A stretch of 64,000 nt of DNA, from NCBI GenBank assembly GCA_964524145.1, contig CAZGCA010000009.1, forward strand, positions 1 to 64,000, read 5' to 3'. Numbering within the stretch: position 1 is the stretch's first letter; the number at the start of each line of letters is the position of its first letter. A program made the translations under genes and the position numbers. A model generated the notes under the pieces. The model ran no database searches. It saw only the letters and a program-made list of their open reading frames with translations, and was not told where the DNA came from. Source of the stretch: CAZGCA01 sp964524145 (GTDB lineage: Bacteria > Hydrogenedentota > CAZGCA01). Below, piece after piece: positions 1 to 6,543 of the stretch.

Positions 1-343
1 TGGTCGCATGACCATCGTGCCGGACAAAGCGCCGTGCAGCATTCAAGGCGGCGGTGAGGTCGATTCCGCCGAACCGCCGCCTCTGATCTCTTGCGTTGCA
101 GTGGTGCTGCGGCTGGACAGCGACCACCGGGGCTGGTAATCGTAGGCAAACAGCCGGAACCCCGGTCTGTCGGGTTCGAGTCCGTCGTCCCGGAAAACCG
201 GGGACGTCCAAACACACGACTGAATTTACACCCCGGCTGGCCGGGAGCAGAATGACATATCAGATGATGTGGTTCGCGAACCAACAACTCCACGGTGGCC
301 GGTACGAACACGTTGGCAAACCGCGGACCGGAAGGATGCTGCC
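1..343. other. Gene-free upstream stretch with inverted repeats
   Basis: No convincing gene is visible before the aminotransferase start at 344. Two hairpins can be drawn directly: positions 1-5 with 10-14 (TGGTC/GACCA, 4-nt loop), and a perfect 9-bp stem 47-55 with 73-81 (GGCGGCGGT/ACCGCCGCC, 17-nt loop). A tRNA T-loop-like string lies near 176-186, but its flanks do not form a T stem. The stretch could be the end of a structured RNA that starts outside the window or simply an intergenic region; the sequence does not decide. A short open frame at 96-347 has no family resemblance. Confidence 0.4.
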
Positions 344-2029
344 ATGACACGTGACGAAATAATCCAGAAATTCAGAGACTACGTCAGTCCAGGGCTGGTC
401 GACGTTCTCGAGATGGCCAACATAGCTATTGTCGAGGGGAAACGGGAAGGCGCTTACATCTGGGACGTCGACGGCACGCGGTACCTCGATTGTATGACGG
501 GCGCGGGCATTCACAACGTCGGACATCGCAACCCGGACGTCATCGCGGCGCTCGTCAAGGCGCTCGAGGAGAAGGATTGCGGCACCTTTTTCCTCATCCA
601 GCAGGAGCGGGCCGAGCTCGCCGAAAAGATCGCGCAGATTTCTCCCGGCGACCTCAAGTACACCTATTTCAACGATTGCGGGAGCGCCGCTAACGATTTC
701 GCAATAAAGCTTGCCCGCGGCTACACGGGCCGTTCGGAGATCATTTACGCGGATAACGCTTACCACGGCATGACCGGGCTTTGCTTGTCGGCATGTGGCC
801 GCGACGTCTACAAGCGGGACTTCCAGCCGCTCGTTCCGGGCTTCACCGAGGTGGCATTCAACGATGTAGACGCAATGGCACGAGCCGTCACCGACCACAC
901 CGCCGCCGTGATTCTCGAACCCGTACAGGGCGAGGGTGGGGTGATAGTGCCGTCGGACGACTACCTGCCCGCCGTACGGGAAATATGCGATAAGCACGGC
1001 GCTTTGCTGATACTGGACGAGGTGCAGACCGGCTGGGGACGCACGGGCAAGATGTTCGCCTGCCAACACTGGGACGTTGTCCCGGACATAATCACTGTGG
1101 CCAAATCGCTTGGAGGCAGCATTTACCCCGTCGCCGGAACGATATATCGAGAAAAGCTCTATTCGTTCGTGCAGAAAAACCCGCTGGTTTCCCCGTCAAC
1201 ATTTGGCGGCAACCCTCTTGCTGCAACCGTCGGTCTGGCAGCAATCAAGTATATGGAGGAACACGATATAGCAGGCAACGCAACGCGTATGGGCGAGATT
1301 CTGCTCGGCAAGTTGCGCGATGTCCAGGCGAAGTACCCCGAGATGGTAACCGAAGTCCGCGGCAAAGGGCTCATGGTCGGCATGGAGTTCTGCAACGAGA
1401 TGATAGGTCCCATCATGATGTACCAGTTGAGCCAGGCGGGCGTGCTCGTCATCTTCTCCGTCAACAACCCGAGAGTCGTTCGGATCATGCCGTCGCTCGT
1501 GCTCAACGAGGAGGAAGTCCGGTTTCTCGCCGACGCGCTCGAGAGTGCGACGGCGAAGGCGGCAACAGCAACTTCGGCGGCGGCGAGCGGTACGGAAGCG
1601 GCTGTCTTCTCCGATGTCGAGACGGCTCAGAAGTGTTTCGGCGGTATGTTCGATATGATAGCTGCAGACGACAATCTTGGCCGGCGATTCGCCGACCTCC
1701 AAATCAAGGTCCGGTTCGAGTTCGTCAAACCGGCGTTTTGCATCACGCTTGATGCGACGGCCCCCGGGGCCGAGGGCTGCCACGTTTCCGTTATAATGGG
1801 TGAATGTGATCTGGAACCGGACGCGGTGCTCCAGTTCGACTGCGGGTTTGCACACACCTTCTTCCAGGGCAACGCCAACGTCTTCGACGGCCTTATGAAC
1901 GGGCAACTCGTGGTGTCCAAAGGTAATATAGACGAGATAGAACAGCTCGTTCCCGCGATGCAGAACGCTTTCGCGATGTATCCCGCGCTGCTCGAAAAGC
2001 TCGGGTGCGCGGATCTGATAGGCAAGTGA
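344..2029 (+). CDS. Class III aminotransferase with C-terminal SCP2 domain
   Basis: PLP-dependent aminotransferase of the ornithine/GABA/taurine-type fold I subgroup. It moves an amino group from an omega-amine or amino acid to a keto acid; the substrate cannot be read from sequence. The 561 aa split into an aminotransferase of about 420 residues and a tail of about 135. D225 in DEVQTGWGRTG is the PLP-nitrogen aspartate and K254 in VAKSLGG the Schiff-base lysine. From about residue 422 the chain resembles an SCP2 (sterol carrier) domain, and the next gene is a free SCP2 protein. The ATG at 344 follows GGAAGG; an in-frame upstream ATG at 269 lacks a comparable site and family similarity. Lead gene of a co-directional set with a split transketolase and alanine dehydrogenase, a pairing known for pyruvate-accepting aminotransferases. 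The fusion is uncommon. Aminotransferase call strong, SCP2 call moderate. Confidence 0.88.
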   Translation: MTRDEIIQKFRDYVSPGLVDVLEMANIAIVEGKREGAYIWDVDGTRYLDCMTGAGIHNVGHRNPDVIAALVKALEEKDCGTFFLIQQERAELAEKIAQISPGDLKYTYFNDCGSAANDFAIKLARGYTGRSEIIYADNAYHGMTGLCLSACGRDVYKRDFQPLVPGFTEVAFNDVDAMARAVTDHTAAVILEPVQGEGGVIVPSDDYLPAVREICDKHGALLILDEVQTGWGRTGKMFACQHWDVVPDIITVAKSLGGSIYPVAGTIYREKLYSFVQKNPLVSPSTFGGNPLAATVGLAAIKYMEEHDIAGNATRMGEILLGKLRDVQAKYPEMVTEVRGKGLMVGMEFCNEMIGPIMMYQLSQAGVLVIFSVNNPRVVRIMPSLVLNEEEVRFLADALESATAKAATATSAAASGTEAAVFSDVETAQKCFGGMFDMIAADDNLGRRFADLQIKVRFEFVKPAFCITLDATAPGAEGCHVSVIMGECDLEPDAVLQFDCGFAHTFFQGNANVFDGLMNGQLVVSKGNIDEIEQLVPAMQNAFAMYPALLEKLGCADLIGK

Positions 2030-2060
2030 CGATGGGACCCGGCTTCAGGGAGGCATAAAC

Positions 2061-2501
2061 ATGGGCGAGTATTTCAAGGACAAGGAGCATATGTACGAGT
2101 GCTTCGGGGCGCTGTTCGAGAAGCTGCGGTTCAGCGAGAAGCTCGGCGCTAAGGTCGCCAAGTCCGGCATGATCATCAGGTTCGTGTGGACCGACCCCGA
2201 CGGCTGCATCGTGATAAACTTCAAGGACAAACCCGAAGAGGAAGGCGCGTTCGGCACCTACACCTTCGACGACATGGACTCGCCTGTCGACGTCACGACC
2301 ACCCAGGCCGCCGATTTCAGCCACCGGTTCTGGCAAGGGCTCGAGAACCCCATCATGGCGTTACCCAAGGGCAAGATCAAAGCGCAAGGGGCTATCGGCA
2401 AGTTGATGGGGTTGGTGGGCGTAGTCCGGCCCGCGTTCAGGATGTACCCGAAAGTTCTCGAGGAGCTCGGGTACACCGAACTTGTGCTGAAAAAACGGTG
2501 A
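2061..2501 (+). CDS. SCP2 sterol-binding domain protein
   Basis: Stand-alone protein of 146 aa, similar in length and pattern to the C-terminal part of the preceding aminotransferase. Shared features are the FGALF/FGGMFD opening helix, a central stretch ending in an FWQGLENP/FFQGNANV-type motif, and a closing AFRMYPKVLEELG versus AFAMYPALLEKLG. SCP2 domains form a hydrophobic pocket that binds lipids or acyl-CoA; in bacteria they also occur fused to or beside enzymes of lipophilic substrates. It starts at an ATG preceded by GGGAGG-like sequence (TTCAGGGAGGC) 31 bp after the aminotransferase stop, so it is probably co-transcribed. The matching tail and free domain suggest duplication, perhaps forming a heteromeric complex; that is inference. 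No signal peptide, so cytoplasmic. Confidence 0.75.
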   Translation: MGEYFKDKEHMYECFGALFEKLRFSEKLGAKVAKSGMIIRFVWTDPDGCIVINFKDKPEEEGAFGTYTFDDMDSPVDVTTTQAADFSHRFWQGLENPIMALPKGKIKAQGAIGKLMGLVGVVRPAFRMYPKVLEELGYTELVLKKR

Positions 2502-2505
2502 GGCA

Positions 2506-2543
2506 TTTCCCCCGCTCCCTCTGGGAGAGGGGTGGGGTGAGGG
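2506..2543. repeat. REP-like C/G-rich palindromic repeat
   Basis: The intergenic sequence between the SCP2 gene and the transketolase contains CCCCCGCTCCCTCTGGGAG followed by AGGGGTGGGGTGAGGGGG. The core CTCCCTCTGGGAG is an imperfect palindrome. Strings of this type (gagaggggtggggtgaggg) recur as dispersed intergenic elements in many bacterial genomes. It sits just downstream of a stop codon and may act as a transcript stabiliser or attenuator between the genes; only one copy lies in this window. Confidence 0.45.
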
Positions 2544-2609
2544 GGACATCTACGGTGAGAGACGTTTTCTCTGCGCGAAATGTGGACTAACAACACTTGA
2601 GGTGATGAT

Positions 2610-3473
2610 ATGGGGCAACAGTTTGATTCGCGCGCTGACTTGATACGGTTCCTCGAGAACAAGGTCATCGACATGAAGAAGAAGACCATCGAGCTGACGC
2701 GGATCGCCGGAGGCGGACACGTCGGCGGCGCGCTCTCGATGATGGACGTCGTTGTCGCGCTTCACTACCACATCATGAAGCTCGACCCCAAGAAGCCGCG
2801 CTGGGAAGAGCGGGACCGGTTCGTCCTGTCCAAAGGTCACGGTGGCATAGGTCTTTGTCCCGTGCTCTGCGACCTGGGGTTCTTTCCCGAGGAGGATATG
2901 GCGAACTTCAACCAGCTCGACAGCCCGTTCGGCATCCATCCCGACATGCACAAGATACCCGGTATCGAAATGAGCACGGGCTCGCTGGGCCACGGGTTGT
3001 CCGTTGCGGTCGGGATGGCCCTCGGAAGAAGGTTGGACAACGCTGAATGGCGCGTCTTCTGTCTGCTGGGCGACGGCGAGTGCAACGAAGGCACCGTCTG
3101 GGAGGCGGCCATGGCTGCCGCGCATTACAAGCTCGGCTGTCTCACCGCCATCGTCGACCGGAACATGATGTGCATTGACGGCCCGACCGAGAGCGTGATG
3201 TCGCTCGAACCGCTTGCGGACAAATGGCGGGCGTTCGGGTGGAACACTGTCGAGATTGACGGCCACAACATGAGCGATATCGTCGACACATTCGAGAACA
3301 TGCCCCCACCCACCAGCGATAAGCCCAACGCTGTTATCGCGAAAACCGTCAAGGGCAAGGGAATATCGTTTATGGAAAACCAGCCGGCCTGGCACTACGG
3401 CGGCATCGACGACGAGAAAGCGGAGATCTGCGATAGGGATCTCGAAGCGGCTCGACCGGAGAGGAGTGGATAG
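2610..3473 (+). CDS. Transketolase, N-terminal (TPP-binding) subunit
   Basis: First half of a two-subunit transketolase, which transfers a ketol unit between sugar phosphates or to another aldehyde acceptor using thiamine diphosphate. 287 aa, the usual length for the split N-terminal subunit. The TPP/Mg signature is present: GDGECNEG, then about 20 residues later VDRN, matching the GDG-x(25-30)-N motif. FVLSKGHGG and the STGSLGHGLS loop are also typical. ATG at 2610 follows GAGGTG. The C-terminal subunit begins 2 bp after the stop, implying translational coupling and a 1:1 complex. Split transketolases are common in archaea and anaerobes for pentose supply, but also serve specialised roles such as sulfo-sugar cleavage; the aminotransferase and alanine dehydrogenase neighbours favour a specialised role, which is inference. 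Confidence 0.92.
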   Translation: MGQQFDSRADLIRFLENKVIDMKKKTIELTRIAGGGHVGGALSMMDVVVALHYHIMKLDPKKPRWEERDRFVLSKGHGGIGLCPVLCDLGFFPEEDMANFNQLDSPFGIHPDMHKIPGIEMSTGSLGHGLSVAVGMALGRRLDNAEWRVFCLLGDGECNEGTVWEAAMAAAHYKLGCLTAIVDRNMMCIDGPTESVMSLEPLADKWRAFGWNTVEIDGHNMSDIVDTFENMPPPTSDKPNAVIAKTVKGKGISFMENQPAWHYGGIDDEKAEICDRDLEAARPERSG

Positions 3474-3475
3474 CT

Positions 3476-4450
3476 ATGGGCGCCGGATTTACCTACACCA
3501 TATACGACCTGACCGAACTGAGCCAGGCGGAGACATACGGCAAGACGTTGATAGAGCTGGCCAAGAAGGACCCGAACATCGTTGTGATATCGGCCGATCT
3601 CGCCAAATCCACGAAGGTGGCGGACTTCGCGCAGGCGTTCCCTGAAAGGTTTTTCAACTTCGGTATTGCCGAACAGAACATGTTCTCGGTCGCGGCGGGC
3701 CTGGCGCTCTGCGGCAAGATGGTGTTTGCGAGCACGCTTGCCCCGTTCGCGAGCATGCGAGCCGCCGAACAGTTGCGTACCGATATCGCCTACACAAACC
3801 TCAACGTGCGTATCGTGGCGACACATTCCGGGTTGAGCTTCGGCCAGGCCGGAACGACCCACCACTGCACCGAGGATATCGCAATCACCCGGTCGATGGC
3901 GAACCTGACGGTGGTAGTGCCTGCGGACTCGATCGAGACGTCCAAAGTCATCGAAGCGTCCGTTAAGCATCAGGGTCCCATATACATGCGGTTGGGTCGC
4001 GGGTTCGAACCTGTCGCGTACGACGACGAAGACTACGAGTACGAGATCGGCAAGGCCGTCACAATGAATGACGGCACCGACATAACCGTGATAGCCTGCG
4101 GTGTGGCCGTCCAGGCCGCGTGCGAAGCGGCGGAAGAAGCCGACGAAGAGGGCGTCAGCGTTCGCGTCATCAACATGCACACGCTCAAACCGATCGACCG
4201 GGACGCGATCGTATCCGCCTGCACCGAGACCAAACACATCATCACCGTTGAGGAACACAATATTGTGGGAGGCCTCGGCGGTGCCGTTGCCGAGGTGATG
4301 GCCGAGACGGGAGCGGGTATCAAGCTGACCCGGTTGGGGCTGCCCGACTGCTATGCCGTCGTCGGCTACCCTGAGGATCTTTACACCCGGTACAAGATAG
4401 ATACTGACGGGATACTGGACGCCATCCTTGAGGTGAAGGAACAGCTCTAG
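3476..4450 (+). CDS. Transketolase, C-terminal (pyrimidine-binding) subunit
   Basis: Second half of the split transketolase, 324 aa. It carries the pyrimidine-binding domain with the catalytic glutamate in FGIAEQNM, the adjacent AAGLALCGK, and the C-terminal Rossmann-like transketolase domain (VITVEEHNIVGGLGGAVAE). The N-terminal subunit ends at 3473, so the two genes are separated by 2 bp and the SD (GAGAGGAG) lies inside the upstream gene. Together they rebuild a full-length enzyme of about 610 residues. Nothing appears truncated. The DXS-like order of pyrimidine and C-terminal domains could be confused with the 1-deoxyxylulose synthase C-terminus, but the partner subunit is clearly transketolase-type. 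Confidence 0.92.
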   Translation: MGAGFTYTIYDLTELSQAETYGKTLIELAKKDPNIVVISADLAKSTKVADFAQAFPERFFNFGIAEQNMFSVAAGLALCGKMVFASTLAPFASMRAAEQLRTDIAYTNLNVRIVATHSGLSFGQAGTTHHCTEDIAITRSMANLTVVVPADSIETSKVIEASVKHQGPIYMRLGRGFEPVAYDDEDYEYEIGKAVTMNDGTDITVIACGVAVQAACEAAEEADEEGVSVRVINMHTLKPIDRDAIVSACTETKHIITVEEHNIVGGLGGAVAEVMAETGAGIKLTRLGLPDCYAVVGYPEDLYTRYKIDTDGILDAILEVKEQL

Positions 4451-4498
4451 GCCTCGCATTCTTTCAGCAGGGCGCGGTGTGCGCGGGAGTACGAGCTT

Positions 4499-5605
4499 AT
4501 GATCATCGGTATACCAAAAGAGATCAAGGCAGACGAGGAGCGGGTTGCCATCACGCCTGCCGGCGTGAGCGCGTTCGTTGCACACGGGCACGAGGTACTG
4601 ATAGAAACCGGCGCGGGTAACGGAAGCTTCGTGAGCGACGGGGCATACGCTGCCGCGGGCGCGACGATAGTGCCCGACGCAAAGACCGTCTGGGCAACCG
4701 CGGAACTTGTCATGAAGGTGAAGGAACCGCTCGCCGGCGAGCTCGAAATGTTGCGGCCCGGCCAGGTGCTCTTCACGTTCCTGCACCTCGCGGCTTCCGA
4801 GGAACTTACCAGGAAGCTTGCCGACAGCGGTGTGGTGGCTTTCGGGTACGAGACGATACAGCGGGACGACGGGTCGCTCCCGTTGCTTGTGCCGATGAGC
4901 GAGGTTGCCGGCACGCTTGCCATCCAAAAGGGCGCGTACTGTGTCGAAGCCATCAAAGGGGGCAGCGGCATGCTGCTAAGCGGCGTGTCCGGTGTCAAAC
5001 CGGCCGACGTGGTGATTCTGGGCGGCGGCGTTGCAGGAACGAACGCGTGCAGGCTTGCGGTGGGCATCGGCGCGCACGTCACCGTGCTCGACATAGACCC
5101 CATGCGGCTGAAATACCTGCGGGACGTCATGCAGGGTCACGTCACCACCGTCATGTCAAACACTGCGAACGTCGAGGAGGAGGTCGCAAGCGCGGATCTC
5201 GTCATCGGTGCCGCGCTCGTACCCGGCGGACCGACGCCGAAGCTCATCTCTCGCGACCTGATAAAACGTATGAAGCCCGGCTCGGCGATTGTCGATATTG
5301 CGATAGACCAGGGCGGCTGCTCCGAGACGTCCAGTGCGACCACACATCGTGACCCGACCTACATCATTGACGGGGTCGTCCACTACTGTGTGGCAAACAT
5401 GCCCGGGGCGGTACCTCGCACGTCCACCTACGCACTGACAAACGCCACACTCTCTTATGGATTGGACCTGGCGGACCACGGGTACGAAGCTGCAATACAA
5501 CGGGACCCCGCGCTCGGGCGTGGGATCAACATACTCCAAGGCAAGGTTACTCACCGAGCCGTCGCCGAAGCGTTCGGGATGGAATACTCCAACCCAGGTT
5601 CGTAG
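4499..5605 (+). CDS. ald: Alanine dehydrogenase
   Basis: NAD-dependent L-alanine dehydrogenase, interconverting L-alanine with pyruvate and ammonia. 368 aa, the normal family length, colinear throughout: IGIPKEIKADEERVA at the N-terminus, the catalytic lysine in VMKVKEPL, the catalytic histidine in FTFLHLA, the NAD-binding GGGVAGTNACRLAVGIGA, and the C-terminal GRGINILQGKVTH. It lies 48 bp after the transketolase gene on the same strand. With the upstream class III aminotransferase it forms a familiar couple: the aminotransferase uses pyruvate as amino acceptor and Ald regenerates pyruvate while releasing ammonium, as in taurine degradation. It is the last gene of the block and converges on a minus-strand membrane gene; a CCGCC-TTTA-GGCGG hairpin at 5608-5621 overlaps the junction. 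Confidence 0.95.
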   Translation: MIIGIPKEIKADEERVAITPAGVSAFVAHGHEVLIETGAGNGSFVSDGAYAAAGATIVPDAKTVWATAELVMKVKEPLAGELEMLRPGQVLFTFLHLAASEELTRKLADSGVVAFGYETIQRDDGSLPLLVPMSEVAGTLAIQKGAYCVEAIKGGSGMLLSGVSGVKPADVVILGGGVAGTNACRLAVGIGAHVTVLDIDPMRLKYLRDVMQGHVTTVMSNTANVEEEVASADLVIGAALVPGGPTPKLISRDLIKRMKPGSAIVDIAIDQGGCSETSSATTHRDPTYIIDGVVHYCVANMPGAVPRTSTYALTNATLSYGLDLADHGYEAAIQRDPALGRGINILQGKVTHRAVAEAFGMEYSNPGS

Positions 5606-5613
5606 TCCCGCCT

Positions 5614-6312
5614 TTAGGCGGCCTCCGGCTCGGGCGCAGGTTCCTCGGCACGCGCAACCGCCGGAGACTGCGGTTTCAGATCGTTGTACAGCGCCGCAAA
5701 CATGCACCATGCAATCGGGACGGTTACAAACATCCCAATAAAGCACGCAAGAGTCCCGGCGGCACCTATCAGATAGGCGACAAGCAACGTCACGAAAATG
5801 TTGACGTAGTTGCGCTCTGTGATCTCGACGCTTTTCTTGAACGCGGTCATTACAGACCCCTCGTGCAGATTCTCCGCCACGATGAAAAGGGCAAAGCCCA
5901 GCCTTGTCATCGCCCCAATAATAAGCACCACTGTAACCAGGAATCCTACCAGACTCAGAAAGCTTGCAAGAGCTCTAACTCCAATCGCCGCTCCCAGTAA
6001 GGATCCGATGGCGGTGGGGATATAGGCCACGATAACTATTGCGATCAGTAACCAGAATACCCCCATGAAGTGCAGGTATTTCTCGAACCCTTTGAAGATG
6101 TCTCCTATTTCGGGTCGGTTCCTGTTGACTAGATTGAGGGCCAGAATGGCCATCCCTCCGGTTAACGGCGCCGCTATGAAGATATTCACGCATGGGACTG
6201 ACGAAATGAGTGAGGCCGCAAGGAATCCCACTATCGCCGTCACAGGGTTCGCCTTGAAGGCCTCCCAACCCAGGTTGAAGCAGCGCCCCATGCTGATCGG
6301 ACTTGTTTCCAT
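5614..6312 (-). CDS. Multi-pass membrane protein of unknown function
   Basis: 232-residue integral membrane protein. After an N-terminal cytoplasmic stretch (METSPISMGRCFNLGWEAF) there are about five to six hydrophobic segments, separated by a short amphipathic part with RNRPEIGDIFKGFEKYL and a later AFKKSVEITERNYVNIF. The GWEAFKANP opening plus FKKS motif recalls DUF975/YciC-like membrane families, but no specific function can be given. The tail is rich in Ala, Glu and Pro. The start chosen is the ATG at 6312 because AGGAGG lies 8 bp upstream; the open frame extends further but without a site. It is convergent with ald, leaving only 8 bp between stops. Confidence 0.7.
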   Translation of the reverse strand: METSPISMGRCFNLGWEAFKANPVTAIVGFLAASLISSVPCVNIFIAAPLTGGMAILALNLVNRNRPEIGDIFKGFEKYLHFMGVFWLLIAIVIVAYIPTAIGSLLGAAIGVRALASFLSLVGFLVTVVLIIGAMTRLGFALFIVAENLHEGSVMTAFKKSVEITERNYVNIFVTLLVAYLIGAAGTLACFIGMFVTVPIAWCMFAALYNDLKPQSPAVARAEEPAPEPEAA

Positions 6313-6450
6313 CGTGTCGTCCTCCTTTCCGCTGGCCGTGCTGCCACCGCGTCGGTTCCCTCGCACCGACGCATCACTTCCGGATGGCGTTTCAACCTTC
6401 GCACTATTATCTCACACACCGCCGCGCTGTATCAATACCCGTCGTCACCT

Positions 6451-6485
6451 CATCGTGCTCGCGCTCGTGCTCGTAATCGTAATCG
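6451..6485. repeat. Low-complexity hexamer repeat (GATTAC/GAGCAC type)
   Basis: On the minus strand this reads CGATTACGATTACGAGCAC and continues GAGCGCGAGCACGATG, a run of near-hexamers. A close relative, CGATTAC followed by GAGCACGAGCAGGAGCAC, occurs on the plus strand at 49374-49398. Both lie between genes. Such tracts are common filler in PVC-group genomes. The rest of the 6313-6543 gap shows no gene. Confidence 0.5.
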
Positions 6486-6543
6486 AAGCGCGCAAGACGC
6501 CCCGCAATCGTACAAGACTCAGGCTTGCTTAATGGCGGCCGTG

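Noticed and set aside
120..210. tRNA or tmRNA 3' end at GGGTTCGAGTCC
   Set aside because: Only two base pairs form around the T loop, there is no acceptor stem partner and no CCA. Treated as chance.
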